DNA of 64,000 bases from Gammaproteobacteria bacterium (GCA_027459765.1 DAIDHD010000053.1:19436-83435), one strand, 5' to 3'. Shown: positions 16,897 through 26,933, counted from the first letter of the stretch. Numbers and translations: made by a program. The notes: generated from the letters alone by a model not told the origin.

Positions 16897-19800
16897 CGAC
16901 GGGCCTCCGCAGCATGCAGTCCGCGCCGGCGGCCGAGGACGCGCAGCCGCAGTTCGTCGAGGTACAGATAGATGACCGGCGTCGTGAACAGCGTCAGCGC
17001 CTGGCTCACCAGCAGCCCGCCGACCATGGTGTAGCCCAGGGGTCGGCGCAGCTCGGAGCCCGTGCCGTGGCCGAGCGCGAGCGGCAGCGCGCCCAGCAGC
17101 GCCGCCATGGTGGTCATCATGATGGGACGGAAGCGCAGCAGACAGGCCTGGCGGATCGCCTCCTGCGGGCTCAGCCCCTGGTCGCGTTCGGCCTGGATCG
17201 CGAAGTCCACCATCATGATACCGTTCTTCTTGACGATGCCGATCAGCAGGATGATGCCGATCAGGCCCATGACCGACAAGTCGATGCGGCAGAGCATCAG
17301 GATGAGCAGCGCCCCCAGACCGGCCGAGGGCAGCGTGGAGAGAATCGTGAGCGGGTGCACGTAGCTCTCGTACAGCATTCCGAGAATGATGTACACGGCG
17401 ATCAGCGAGGCGAGGATCAGGTAGGGCTGGGTGCGCAAGGAGTCCTGGAAGGCCTGCGCCGTGCCCTGGAAGGTGCCGTTGACCGTGGCCGGCATCCGCA
17501 TGTCCGCGGACGCCTTCTGGATCGCGTCGACGGCGTCGCCGAGAGCCGCACCCGGCGCGAGATTGAAGGACAGCGTCACCGCCGGGAACTGCCCCTGGTG
17601 ATTGATCGACAGGTAGGTGACGTGGTGGGTGTCGTAGCGGGTCATCGCCGACAGCGGCACCATCTGTCCGGTGAGCGGGGATTTGAGGAACAGCTTCGCG
17701 AGCGACGAGGGGTCGCGCTGCAACGCCGGCGTGATCTCCAGCACCACCCGATAGCTGTTCGCCTGCGTGAAGAACTGCGCGGCCTGGCGCTGGCCGAAGG
17801 CATCGTAGAGCGTCGCGTCGATCGCCTGAGGCTGAATGCCGAAGCGCGCCGCCTGGTCGCGATCGATGGTGATCGCGAGCATGCCGCTCGCGGTCTGCTG
17901 ATCCGAGGCGACGTCGCGCAGCATCGGCAGTTTCTTCAGCCGCTCGAGCAGCCGCGGCGCCCACGCGTTGAGTTCGCCGATGTCCGAATCCTGCAGCGTG
18001 TACTGGTACTGGGTGCGGCTCAAGCGCCCGCCGACGTTCAGGTCCTGGGAGGCCTGCAGGAAGAGCGTGGCGCCCGGCACCTGCGCGAGCTTGGGCCGCA
18101 GGCGGTCGATGATCTCGTCGGCGCTCGCCGAGCGCTGGTCGCGCGGCTTCAGGCCGATCACCACGAAACCGTTGTTGAGCGGCCGGCTTCCGCCGATGCC
18201 GGTGGCGTAGCCCTCCACGTCGGGATCCTTGGCGACCACGTCGAGCAGCGCGTGCTGGCGCCGGACCATCTCCTCGAAGGAGATGTCCTGCGGCCCGTCG
18301 GACAGCCCGGCGATGATGCCGGTGTCCTGCTGCGGGAAGAAGCCCTTCGGAATCACGACGTACAGCGCCACCGTGACGGCGACCGTCGCGAGGAACACGG
18401 CGAGCGTGGTCCGCTTGGCGCGCAGCACCACGTCCAGGGCGCGGGTGTAGTGCGCCACCAGCCAGTCGAACGCCCGCTCGATCGCCATGTACGCCTTGCC
18501 GTGGGTGGCGTGACGCTCGTCGCGCAGGAACAGGGCGCACATGGTCGGCGACAGCGTCAGCGCCACGAATGCGGACACCGCGATCGTGATGGTCAGGGTG
18601 ATCGCGAACTCGCGGAACAGGCGTCCGATGATGCCGCCCATCAGCAGCAGCGGAATGAACACGGCGACCAGCGAGATGCTGATCGAGAGGATGGTGAAGC
18701 CGATCTCGGACGCTCCCTTGAGGGTCGCCTGCAGCGGACTCATGCCCGCCTCGATGTGCCGGTAGACGTTCTCCAGCATCACGATGGCGTCGTCGACCAC
18801 GAAGCCGACCGCGATCGTGAGGGCCATCAGCGACAGGTTGTCGAGGCTGTAACCGAGCACGTACATCGCCGCCGCGGTGCCGAACAGCGCGAGCGGCACG
18901 GTGACGCCGGGAATCACGGTGGCCCATGCGTTGCGCAGGAAGAGGAATATGACCATGACGACGAGCGCCACGGTCAGCATCAGGGTGAATTCGACGTCCT
19001 TGACCGCCGCCTTGATGGTGGTGGTGCGATTGGCGACCTTGTCGACCTTGATGGAGGCGGGCACCGCGGTCAGGGCGCGCGGCAGCAGCGCCTCGACGCG
19101 CTCCTCGGCATCGATGACGTTGGCGCCCGGTTGCTTGTAGATGAGCAGCAGGATGCCGCGCCGGCCGTTCTGCCAGGCCGTCAGCAGCGCGTTCTCCGGA
19201 CCGTCGACCGCGACGCCGATGTCGCGGATGCGCACCGGCGCGCCGTTGCGGTAGGCGACGATGACGTCGTTCCACGGCGCAGCCTTGAGCAACTGGTCGT
19301 TGTCGTAGATGGTGAGGCTTCGCGTCGGACCGTTGAGCGAGCCCTTGGGCGCGTCCACGGTGGCGACGGAGATGACGTTCGCGACGTCTTCCATCTGCAG
19401 GCCCAGGGCCGCGAGCTTCGCCGGGTCGATCTGCACGCGCACGGCGGGCTTTTGTTGACCGCCGATCGCGACCTGGGCGATGCCCGGGATCTGCGAGATC
19501 TGCTGGGCGAGTATGTTCTCGGCGTAGTCGTCCACCGTCGTTACGGGCAGCACGTCCGAGTGCACCGAGAGGATGAGGACGGGCGAGTCGGCCGGATTGA
19601 CCTTGCGATAGGTCGGCGGCGTCGGCAGGTTTCTCGGCAACTGGCCGGCGGCGGCGGCGATGCCGGTCTGGACGTCCTGGGCCGCCGCGTCGATGTTGCG
19701 GTTCAGGTCGAATTGCAGCGTGATCTGCGTGCTGCCGAGCACGTTGGTCGAGGTCATCTGCGTGAGCCCCGAGATCTGCGCGAACTGGTATTCGAGCGGC

Positions 19801-19994
19801 GTCGCGACCGACGACGCCATGGTCTCCGGGCTCGCGCCGGGCAGGGACGCGTAAACCAGGATGGTCGGAAAGTCCACCTGCGGCAGGGGCGCGACCGGCA
19901 GCAGCGGGTAGACGACGAGTCCGACGAGCAGCAACCCGCTCATGAGCAGAGAGGTGGCGACCGGCCGGCGGACGAAGGGTTCGGAGATGTTCAT
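16893..19994 (-). CDS. RND multidrug efflux permease (HAE1 / MdtB-MdtC-like)
   Basis: 1033 residues, the normal RND length. It starts MNISEPFVRRPVATSLLM, like MdtB/MdtC, and shows QVDFPTI, GSTQITLQFDLNRNID, GFVVDDAIVMLENV in TM4 (the proton-relay Asp pair) and a C-terminal half beginning near RTTLAVFLATVAV, ending in the last TM block GALLILMLCRIDLSVMGLIG. Energised by protons, it exports drugs, bile salts or other amphiphiles through the adaptor and outer-membrane factor encoded upstream. ATG 19994 starts at the conserved N-terminus. Only one permease gene is present, whereas E. coli MdtBC uses two. Confidence 0.93.
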   Translation of the reverse strand: MNISEPFVRRPVATSLLMSGLLLVGLVVYPLLPVAPLPQVDFPTILVYASLPGASPETMASSVATPLEYQFAQISGLTQMTSTNVLGSTQITLQFDLNRNIDAAAQDVQTGIAAAAGQLPRNLPTPPTYRKVNPADSPVLILSVHSDVLPVTTVDDYAENILAQQISQIPGIAQVAIGGQQKPAVRVQIDPAKLAALGLQMEDVANVISVATVDAPKGSLNGPTRSLTIYDNDQLLKAAPWNDVIVAYRNGAPVRIRDIGVAVDGPENALLTAWQNGRRGILLLIYKQPGANVIDAEERVEALLPRALTAVPASIKVDKVANRTTTIKAAVKDVEFTLMLTVALVVMVIFLFLRNAWATVIPGVTVPLALFGTAAAMYVLGYSLDNLSLMALTIAVGFVVDDAIVMLENVYRHIEAGMSPLQATLKGASEIGFTILSISISLVAVFIPLLLMGGIIGRLFREFAITLTITIAVSAFVALTLSPTMCALFLRDERHATHGKAYMAIERAFDWLVAHYTRALDVVLRAKRTTLAVFLATVAVTVALYVVIPKGFFPQQDTGIIAGLSDGPQDISFEEMVRRQHALLDVVAKDPDVEGYATGIGGSRPLNNGFVVIGLKPRDQRSASADEIIDRLRPKLAQVPGATLFLQASQDLNVGGRLSRTQYQYTLQDSDIGELNAWAPRLLERLKKLPMLRDVASDQQTASGMLAITIDRDQAARFGIQPQAIDATLYDAFGQRQAAQFFTQANSYRVVLEITPALQRDPSSLAKLFLKSPLTGQMVPLSAMTRYDTHHVTYLSINHQGQFPAVTLSFNLAPGAALGDAVDAIQKASADMRMPATVNGTFQGTAQAFQDSLRTQPYLILASLIAVYIILGMLYESYVHPLTILSTLPSAGLGALLILMLCRIDLSVMGLIGIILLIGIVKKNGIMMVDFAIQAERDQGLSPQEAIRQACLLRFRPIMMTTMAALLGALPLALGHGTGSELRRPLGYTMVGGLLVSQALTLFTTPVIYLYLDELRLRVLGRRRGLHAAEARR

Positions 19995-20013
19995 GAGGGC
20001 TCGGCGACGTTCG

Positions 20014-21153
20014 TCAGGCGCCGCTGGCGGCGACCACGACCCGCGCACCGGGTTGCAGACGGTAGTGGTTGCTGGTGACGACCCGGTCCCCGGGCGCAAG
20101 GCCGCTCTTGATCACGCTGACGGCGTCGTTCTGCGTGCCGATCTCGAGCCGCCGCGCCTCCACCGTGGAATCCGGCCTGACCACGTAGGCGAACGCGCCG
20201 TCCGGGCCGGTCTGCACGGCCGTGGTCGGCACCACCAGCGCCGCGCGGTCGGTGCCCACCCGCACCCGGGCGTTCACGAATTGTCCGGGCCACAGGAGCT
20301 CGCGTTCGTTGGGGAAGGTCGCCTTGAGTCTGATCGTGCCGCTGGCAGGGTCGATCTGGTTGTCGATCAGCGCCAGCGTGCCGGCGCCGAGCACCTGGCC
20401 GCCCTCCCGGGCAAGGGTGGTCACGGCCACCGGTCCGGCGGCGAGCGCCGCCTTCACCACCGGCAGCTCGCTCTCCGGCAGCGTGAACACCACCGCGATC
20501 GGCTGGGTCTGCGTCACCACGACGATGCCGGCCGTGCTGTTCGCGTGCACGATGTTGCCCGGGTCGATCAGCCGAATGCCGGTGCGGCCGTCGATCGGCG
20601 ACGTGATGCGCGTGTAGTCGAGCTGGGTGCGCGCATTGTCGATCACGGCGTTGTCGATCTTGAGCTGGGCTTCCAGTTGATCCACGGTGGCGCGCTGGGT
20701 GTCCACGGTCTGCTTGCTGGCCAGATCCTGCGGCATCAACTGCGTGTAGCGCGTGAGGTCGCGGCGCGCGTTGGCGAGCTGGGCGGCATCGCGGGCCCGG
20801 GTGGCGAGCGCCTGTTCGAGCGCGGCGCGGTTCGGACGCGGGTCGATCTGCGCCAGCAAGTCGCCGCGGCGCACGTGCTGGCCTTCCGTGAACGCCACCC
20901 GCTCGATCTCGCCGTCGATCCGCGAGCTCACCGTCACGGTGTAGAAGGCCTGTACGTTGCCGATCCCCTCGAGGAACACGGGCACGTCCGCGCGCGTCGC
21001 GGCGGCGACGTCGACCTTGACGGGCTGGGTCATGGCGCGGCCGGCCGCGTCGGCCGGCTTGCGCGAGGCGAGCAGGGCGGCGCCCGCCAGTGCCGCCGCC
21101 GAGGCGGCGAGGACGGCCAGCCAGCGCGCGCGTAAGCGATTCGATGCACTCAT
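20014..21153 (-). CDS. RND efflux periplasmic adaptor (membrane fusion protein)
   Basis: 379 residues. An N-terminal membrane anchor/signal (RWLAVLAASAAALAGAALLAS) precedes a lipoyl-like half (GNVQAFYTVTVSSRIDGEIERV, EGQHVRRGDLLAQID), a helical hairpin (RAALEQALATRARDAAQ...QTVDTQRATVDQLEAQLKID), the second lipoyl half (YTRITSPIDGRTGIRLIDPGN) and beta-barrel domains (GTIRLKATFPNERELLWPGQFVNARV). This is the MdtA/AcrA arrangement. ATG 21153 lies 7 bp after the OMF stop with GAGG 11 nt upstream; a longer start at 21183 would overlap the previous gene. Confidence 0.93.
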   Translation of the reverse strand: MSASNRLRARWLAVLAASAAALAGAALLASRKPADAAGRAMTQPVKVDVAAATRADVPVFLEGIGNVQAFYTVTVSSRIDGEIERVAFTEGQHVRRGDLLAQIDPRPNRAALEQALATRARDAAQLANARRDLTRYTQLMPQDLASKQTVDTQRATVDQLEAQLKIDNAVIDNARTQLDYTRITSPIDGRTGIRLIDPGNIVHANSTAGIVVVTQTQPIAVVFTLPESELPVVKAALAAGPVAVTTLAREGGQVLGAGTLALIDNQIDPASGTIRLKATFPNERELLWPGQFVNARVRVGTDRAALVVPTTAVQTGPDGAFAYVVRPDSTVEARRLEIGTQNDAVSVIKSGLAPGDRVVTSNHYRLQPGARVVVAASGA

Positions 21154-21160
21154 GGACGAT

Positions 21161-22558
21161 TCAACCTCGTTGCCAGCCGCCACCGAGGGCGGTGAACAAA
21201 TTGACCAGCGACTGCAGGTGCGCGTACTGGACCTGCACCAGCGAGTCCTCGGCGCCGAACAGGGTGTTCTCGGTGTTGAGCACCGTGAGCACGTTGACCG
21301 TTCCCGCGGCGAGCTGTGCCTGTGAGTACTCGTACGCGCGCCGCGCCTTCTCGACCGCCTCGCGCTGGCGCGCGAGCTGTTCCTCGGTGCGGCTCACCGC
21401 GACCAGAGCGTCCTCGGTGTTCTGCAGTGCAATCAGTACGGTCTTGTGGTAACCGGCCAGCAACTCCTGGTAACGCGCGCGCCGGTAACCGACCTCGGCG
21501 CGCAGCGCGCCGCCGCGGAAGATGGGCTGCACCAGCCCGGCGCTGACGGCGTAGATGCGCGCATCCGGCGCCACCAGCGTCGCGAGGGCATCGCTGGCGT
21601 AACCGCCGCTCGCGGTCAGTGCGATGCTCGGGAACAGCGCGGCGCGTGCGACCGCGATGTCCGCGTGGGCCGCGGCAAGCTGCGCCTCGGCGGCCGCGAC
21701 GTCGGGCCGGCGTGCGAGCAGTTCCGAGGGCAGGCCGGCAGCCGGGCGCGGCGTGGCGAGGTCCGCGAGACTCCCCGAGTCGATATCCAGCGCCTCGGGG
21801 GCGCAACCCACCAGCACGGCGAGCGCATCGAGCGCCTGGCGCAGCTGCTGCTCGAGCGGGGGCAGGGCAGCGCGCAGCTCGGCGACCACCGTCTCCTGCT
21901 GGGCGACGTCGAGCGCCGTCGCGGTGCCGACTCGCTGCTCGAGTGCCAGTCCGGCCAACACCTTCTCGCCGTTGGCGAGATTGCGCTTGGCCACCTCGAT
22001 GCGGTCGCGCAGGGCGAGCGCCTGGAAATAGGTGCTCGCAACCCCGCCCACGACGGTGAGCGCCACCGTCTCGCGGTCGAAGCGACTCGCGGCTGCCGCC
22101 GCCCGCGCCGAGTCGCGCGTGGCGCGATTCTTGCCCCAGAAGTCGAGTTCGTAGCTCGCGACCAGGGTGGGACTGAAGGTGTCGTAAAGAACCGGCCGCG
22201 AGCCGGCGAAGCTCGTCTGCTGGCGGGCGGCCGTCGCATCCAGGTCGAGGCTCGGCAGCAGCGGCGCGCCCGCTATTCGCGCCTGCGCATCGGCCTCCTC
22301 CACCCGGGCGACCGCAGCCGCCAGGTCGTCGTTGTGTTGCCGTGCCGCCTCGATCAGTCGATCGAGCGGCGCCGAGCCGAATCCGTGCCACCAATCCGCG
22401 GCCGGCCATGGGTTTGCGCTCGCCTGCGCCGGGGGCGGATCGCGCCAGGCGGCGGGCAGCGGCGCGTCCGGCTGTCGAAAGGCGCCGCCCAGGGTGCAGC
22501 CTGCCGCAAGGCAGCAGCACACCGCGACGGCGACTGTACGATCTGCCGGCCGACTCAT
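21161..22558 (-). CDS. outer-membrane efflux lipoprotein (OprM/NodT/CusC type)
   Basis: 465 residues. Signal sequence with lipobox LAAGC (Cys21), then the outer-membrane factor repeat: DWWHGFGSAPLDRLIEAA, VASYELDFWGKNRA, LALRDRIEVAKRN and the second half PSELLARRPDVAAAEAQL, ALFPSIALTASGG, QPIFRGGALRAEV. These are hallmarks of NodT-family trimeric channels that finish tripartite RND pumps. First gene of the five-gene operon; its promoter should lie in 22559-22615, where I see no clear consensus. Confidence 0.93.
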   Translation of the reverse strand: MSRPADRTVAVAVCCCLAAGCTLGGAFRQPDAPLPAAWRDPPPAQASANPWPAADWWHGFGSAPLDRLIEAARQHNDDLAAAVARVEEADAQARIAGAPLLPSLDLDATAARQQTSFAGSRPVLYDTFSPTLVASYELDFWGKNRATRDSARAAAAASRFDRETVALTVVGGVASTYFQALALRDRIEVAKRNLANGEKVLAGLALEQRVGTATALDVAQQETVVAELRAALPPLEQQLRQALDALAVLVGCAPEALDIDSGSLADLATPRPAAGLPSELLARRPDVAAAEAQLAAAHADIAVARAALFPSIALTASGGYASDALATLVAPDARIYAVSAGLVQPIFRGGALRAEVGYRRARYQELLAGYHKTVLIALQNTEDALVAVSRTEEQLARQREAVEKARRAYEYSQAQLAAGTVNVLTVLNTENTLFGAEDSLVQVQYAHLQSLVNLFTALGGGWQRG

Positions 22559-22615
22559 CCCGGCACCTTAGACTCGCAGGCGGTTAACCCGTGGTGATCC
22601 CGGGATTACACGCCG

Positions 22616-24712
22616 TTAATGCGCGCGGCCGTGCCCGTGGTCGGTCGTGGCGCGGCCCTCGTCGGCACGGGCGTGCCGCGCGTCCGGGGGCGTGCGCCGG
22701 TCGTCGTCGCGTGCCAGTTGCGGCAGCAGCGTCGCGAGGCGCGGCGGGGGGGCGCCACGCACGTAGGCGAAGGCGACGATGTGCTCGAGGATGTGCTCGA
22801 CGTAGGCGCGGGTCTCGTTGTAGGGGATGTTCTCGATCCACACGTCCGCGTCCAACGGCTGCGCCGGCAACCAGCGCGCGACCGCGTTCGGGCCCGCATT
22901 GTAGGCCGCGAGCGCGAGCGCGAGCCGACCGTCGTAGCGGTCGAGCAGATCGCGCACGTAGGCGGCGCCGAGCCGCAGCGCCACCGCCGGTTCGAACAGC
23001 ACGTCGCGCGACGGCCGCGCGAAGCGCCAGCGCCGCGCGACGGCGGCCGCCGTGCCCGGCTGCAGCTGCATCAGGCCGATGGCGTCCGCGCGCGACACCG
23101 CGCTGCGATTGAACAAGCTCTCCTGTCGCATGACCGCGTACAGCCAGTCCTCGGGTACGGCCGTGAGGCGCGCGGCCGCCTCGACCTCCGGCGCGTAGGG
23201 ACGCGGATAGCGCAGCGCGAGGTCGTCCCACGCCCCGGCCTGAGCCAGGGTGACGATCGCCTGCGAGTACCAGCCCCAGCCGAACGCGATGCGCGCGGCC
23301 TGGACCTTCACCGCCGGCTTTGCCGCCGCCAAGCGCACGACCCATTCGGCCACGGCATCCTCAGTCTCGTGCACGTTCAACAGCGCGTGGGCACGCAGCA
23401 GCGCCGGATCCGCGAGCAGGCTCGACTGCTCGGCCGCGTCGTCCGCGAGCGCGTGATCGTTCAACTCGTACGGCTTGTCGAGCCGATCGGCGGCGAGGTA
23501 ACCGTAATAGTCGCGCAGCGGTGCAAGCGCGGCGTACAGGGGCGCCGCCGCCTCCGCGCCGCTGGTTGCCTCGACCGCACGCGCACGCCAGTAGCGCCAG
23601 CGGGGTTGTGTGGCGAGCTCCGGCCGCATGTGCTCCAGCCACTCGCGCGCTCGGGTGAAGTCGCCCTGCCAGAGGGCGGCGCGCACCCGCCATTCCTCGC
23701 AGACCGCGTCCAGGAAGGCGGGCGGCAGCGCTTGGAACTCGGCCACCGCCTGCGGTTGTCGCGATACCGCCGCCCCGAGCGCGGCGGCCCGCCGCAGGCG
23801 CCCGACGAGTTCTCCCGTCGCGTCGGCGCGCGACTCGAGCGCCGGCAGCAACTGACTCGCCTGTTCCGGGTCGGCGTAGGCGAGGCGGGTGAATCCCGCC
23901 ACCAAGGCATCGGCCTCCACCGCGCGTCCGGGATCGACTGCGAGCGCGGCGAGTTCCACGCGCGGGTTCTCGAGCAAGCGCGCCCACGTCAGCAACGGCG
24001 CGGCGAGGTCCGCCGGCAAATCGAGCGCGAATTCTCGGCCGAGACGCACATCACCGGCCGCGAGTGCGGCGCGGGTACGTTGCTCGGCGAGCGCCGGGGT
24101 GAGCACCGCACGTTCGCGCAGCCAGGCGAACGGCGGCCCGCAGGACGCGGGCGCGCGCTGCGGCAGCAGCCAGCGCGCGAGTACCGCCGCCTCGAGGCCC
24201 GTGCGATCGCCCGTGGCCAGACGGCCGGCGAGACGATAACAGACGAGTTCCGGCTCGGTTACCTCGGCCGATCGGGGCAGGAACCAGTCCCAGCGCGCGC
24301 GCTCGGCGAGATTCGTGAGCCACTCGCGCCGCAGGATGCGCGTGACCGGAGCATTGCCGCGGGCCTTCAGGAAGGTGTCGATTTGCGCATCCAGGGACTC
24401 GCCGGCGCGTGCGCCGAGATCACGCCGCAGCCGTGCCGCCACCAGGTAGTCATAGATGACGAAGTGCCGCAGCTCCGGCGTGTCGGGCGGCTCGGCCTCG
24501 CCGCGGCGGATGCGGCGCATGGCCGCGATGAACTCGGCCTCGACCTCGCGCTCGCCGCCGGGCGTGGCGGCCTGCGGCGCCGACGCGGCAGCGCTTGCGG
24601 TGGCACTCGCGGCGGCACTGGCGGCGGCACTCGCGGCCGGGGGGGGCGCCGTCGAGGCGGCGCCGCCCGCGAGCATCGGCAGGCAGAAGATCCAGGCCAG
24701 GTGCCGCTTCAC
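22616..24712 (-). CDS. slt: soluble lytic murein transglycosylase (Slt70-like)
   Basis: 698 residues. The signal peptide is followed by an unusually Ala/Ser-rich stretch (about residues 22-50), a long superhelical alpha domain (about 60-500) and a C-terminal SLT catalytic domain. Catalytic Glu lies in YAVMRQESLFN, followed by SRADAIGLMQLQPGTA and LALAAYNAGPNAVARWL, all standard for family 1 lytic transglycosylases. It cleaves the MurNAc-GlcNAc bond of peptidoglycan to 1,6-anhydro products. The tail ends in a His/Asp/Arg-rich stretch. The ATG overlaps the pqiC stop by 4 bp (24709-24712), placing it at the end of the pqi operon, an uncommon partner. Confidence 0.92.
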   Translation of the reverse strand: MKRHLAWIFCLPMLAGGAASTAPPPAASAAASAAASATASAAASAPQAATPGGEREVEAEFIAAMRRIRRGEAEPPDTPELRHFVIYDYLVAARLRRDLGARAGESLDAQIDTFLKARGNAPVTRILRREWLTNLAERARWDWFLPRSAEVTEPELVCYRLAGRLATGDRTGLEAAVLARWLLPQRAPASCGPPFAWLRERAVLTPALAEQRTRAALAAGDVRLGREFALDLPADLAAPLLTWARLLENPRVELAALAVDPGRAVEADALVAGFTRLAYADPEQASQLLPALESRADATGELVGRLRRAAALGAAVSRQPQAVAEFQALPPAFLDAVCEEWRVRAALWQGDFTRAREWLEHMRPELATQPRWRYWRARAVEATSGAEAAAPLYAALAPLRDYYGYLAADRLDKPYELNDHALADDAAEQSSLLADPALLRAHALLNVHETEDAVAEWVVRLAAAKPAVKVQAARIAFGWGWYSQAIVTLAQAGAWDDLALRYPRPYAPEVEAAARLTAVPEDWLYAVMRQESLFNRSAVSRADAIGLMQLQPGTAAAVARRWRFARPSRDVLFEPAVALRLGAAYVRDLLDRYDGRLALALAAYNAGPNAVARWLPAQPLDADVWIENIPYNETRAYVEHILEHIVAFAYVRGAPPPRLATLLPQLARDDDRRTPPDARHARADEGRATTDHGHGRAH

Positions 24713-25284
24713 GGACGCGGAACCTCCGCCGCCAATTCGCCCGCGAGCGTGCCCAGTGCGTCGGCGAGGGCGCGCGCCAGCGCGTCGCCTCCGTCGCCGC
24801 CGAGGGGCACTTCGAGCACCCGCTGCCGCTGGCTGGCGTCGCCGCCATGGTCGATTCGCCAGCGCGCCTCGAGCCGCAACTCACCGCCGGTGCGTGCGGT
24901 GACGTCGAGCAATTCCACGTGGATGGTGACCCCGCCCGGCGCCACCGCGCGCGCACCGTCGAAGACGGCCACCTCCGGTCGGCGCCGCTCGATGTCACGG
25001 GCGAGTGCGGCGGCGACCAGGTCGGCGAACGGAGCCGCCCAGCGCTCGTGCTCCAGAACCACGACCCGGCCATCCGCCCGCTGCAGGATCATCTCCGGGC
25101 GGTCGACGATGGCGGGCACCGCGACCGTCAGGCGCACCGGCTGGGACCGCTGGGCGATCGCGTCCGCCGGCGTCGGCGGCCGTGGGTCGATGGTGTAGAA
25201 GCGATCGGGCGCCGTTGCGCAGGACCAGGAGCCCGCGGCGAGCACCACGAGCACGGCTGCACGCATCGGTCTCGCAAGCGTCAC
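24709..25284 (-). CDS. pqiC: PqiC-family outer-membrane lipoprotein (ABC-transport auxiliary component)
   Basis: 191 residues. The signal ends at SWSCATAPDRFYTID, where Cys22 is the probable lipidation site. The core (FYTIDPRP...VRLTVAVPAIVDRPEMILQRADGRVVVLEHERWAAPFADLV) matches the DUF330/YmbA/PqiC family. PqiC is the outer-membrane end of the PqiABC lipid-transport bridge. It overlaps pqiB by 4 bp on one side and slt by 4 bp on the other. Confidence 0.88.
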   Translation of the reverse strand: MTLARPMRAAVLVVLAAGSWSCATAPDRFYTIDPRPPTPADAIAQRSQPVRLTVAVPAIVDRPEMILQRADGRVVVLEHERWAAPFADLVAAALARDIERRRPEVAVFDGARAVAPGGVTIHVELLDVTARTGGELRLEARWRIDHGGDASQRQRVLEVPLGGDGGDALARALADALGTLAGELAAEVPRP

Positions 25285-26933
25285 GGCGCCTCCTTGGGTT
25301 TGCCGCGCAGCAGCGACTCGGGGTGACGGTCCAGATAGTCCATCAACACGCGCACCGACCGGGCTGCGTGCGCCAGCTGCACCAGCGCCGCGTCCAGATC
25401 ACTCTGCAGCGGAGCGTCGGCGGCCAGCGCCGACTTGGCGTTCTGCATGGCGCCGCGCGCCTCCGTGAGGGTGGCCTCGACCTGCGGTGCGATGTCGGTG
25501 TCCACCCGGCGCAGCAGCCGATCGAGATCCGCGAGTGAATGGTCGAGTCCGTCCATGGTGGTCAGCAGTCGGGCAGAGATGCGGTCGAAGGGTACCTGGT
25601 CCAGCTTCTTGGCGATGCTGCCGATCGACTCCTGGATCTCGTCTAGCGGACCGCGCGTGGTCGGGAACAGGGCCGGCCGCTGTTCCCAGCGCACGTGATC
25701 GCGCGGCGCGCGGGGGTGCTCGTCGAGAGCGACGTACTTCTGTCCGGTCAGCAGATTGCCGGTACGGATTTCGGCGCGCAATCCGTGCGCCACCATCTCG
25801 TCGATGAAGGCTCGGCCGGCGGCGGAGGAACTGCCGTCCGCCGGAACCGACTCGGCGCCGTCCCGGGTGCGGCTGCGAATACGCTGCGGGAAGACGTCGA
25901 CTTCGACCGGAAAGCGCAGCTTGCCCGCACGCCGGTCGTATTCGACTGAAATCCGCTTCACCTCGCCCACCGTGATGCCGCCGAGGTCGATCGGAGCACC
26001 CACCGCCAGCCCGCGCAGCGATCCGTCGAACACCATCACGAACGTGTCGACCAATGTCTCAGGCTGGCGCATGGCGCGTTCGCGGTCCGAGTAGAGCCTG
26101 AATGGCGTGTCGGCCGGCACGCTCGCGGCGCGTTCGACGCCCGGAAGGTTCTGGAACGCGATTCCGCCCTCGAGCAGCGAGGTCAGCGACTCGGTGTGCA
26201 GCTTCACGCCCTCGGAATCCACCGACACGTCGATGCCGCTCGCCTGCCAGAAGCGGGTCGCGTCCGTCACGTACTGGTCGAAGGGCGCGTACACGAACAC
26301 CTTCATGGTGACGCTGTTGCCCCCCGGATCGAGCGCGTAGGCGATCACCTGGCCGGCAGCGATGTGGCGGTAGTACACCGAAGAGCCCACGCTCACCGAA
26401 CCGATGTCATCGGCGTGCAGCACGAATTCCCGTCCCGGCACGTCGAAGGTGACCACCGGCGGCGCTTCCAGGCCGGCGAAGCGCCGCCGTTCGACGCCCG
26501 ACCGGCCGACGTCCACGCCGATGTACGCACCCGAGACCAGGGTGCCGAGGCCCGACACGTTGCCGCCGACGACGCGCGGGCGGACCACCCAGAAGCGTGT
26601 GTCCTCGACCAGATAGTCGCGCGCGTCGCGGTGGATGCGCGCGGTGACGACGACCTGCTTGCGGTCGGGTGCCACGTGTATCTCGGTCACCTCGCCGATG
26701 TCGACGTCGCGATAGCGGATCTTGGTCTTGTTGGGCTCGAGCCCCTCGGCCGTCCGAAAGCCGATCTCGATGGTGGGACCCTGCGAGAGCTTCTGCTGCA
26801 CCACCACGATCGCGGTGGCGAGCGCAACCAGCGCCGGCAGCAGCCAGACGTATGCCACCGAGCGGCCGCGCGCGGGTTCCGCGAGCGCCTCGGGCAGTTC
26901 CTGCAAGGGCGGATCCTCCTCAGGCGGCGGCAT
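25281..26933 (-). CDS. pqiB: PqiB, MCE-domain lipid transport protein
   Basis: 550 residues. A single N-terminal TM segment (VAYVWLLPALVALATAIVVVQ) precedes three MCE (MlaD-like) domains starting near GPTIEIGFRTAEGLEPNKTKIRYRDV, VVTFDVPGREFVLHADDIGSVSVG and FVMVFDGSLRGLAVGAPIDLGG, then a C-terminal helical region (about 450-550) expected to form the needle-like coiled coil. PqiB hexamers bridge the periplasm and carry phospholipids between the membranes. The start overlaps the upstream pqiA half by 14 bp. Confidence 0.93.
   Translation of the reverse strand: MPPPEEDPPLQELPEALAEPARGRSVAYVWLLPALVALATAIVVVQQKLSQGPTIEIGFRTAEGLEPNKTKIRYRDVDIGEVTEIHVAPDRKQVVVTARIHRDARDYLVEDTRFWVVRPRVVGGNVSGLGTLVSGAYIGVDVGRSGVERRRFAGLEAPPVVTFDVPGREFVLHADDIGSVSVGSSVYYRHIAAGQVIAYALDPGGNSVTMKVFVYAPFDQYVTDATRFWQASGIDVSVDSEGVKLHTESLTSLLEGGIAFQNLPGVERAASVPADTPFRLYSDRERAMRQPETLVDTFVMVFDGSLRGLAVGAPIDLGGITVGEVKRISVEYDRRAGKLRFPVEVDVFPQRIRSRTRDGAESVPADGSSSAAGRAFIDEMVAHGLRAEIRTGNLLTGQKYVALDEHPRAPRDHVRWEQRPALFPTTRGPLDEIQESIGSIAKKLDQVPFDRISARLLTTMDGLDHSLADLDRLLRRVDTDIAPQVEATLTEARGAMQNAKSALAADAPLQSDLDAALVQLAHAARSVRVLMDYLDRHPESLLRGKPKEAP

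Noticed and set aside
16216..19275. A single 1019-codon protein fusing permease tail and response regulator
   Set aside because: The upstream part is out of frame with the real permease and lacks motifs; the regulator has its own GTG with a ribosome site at 16896.
16914..20078. 1054-codon open frame on the plus strand opposite the RND permease
   Set aside because: His/Arg/Asp-rich translation without domains; mirror of the permease gene.
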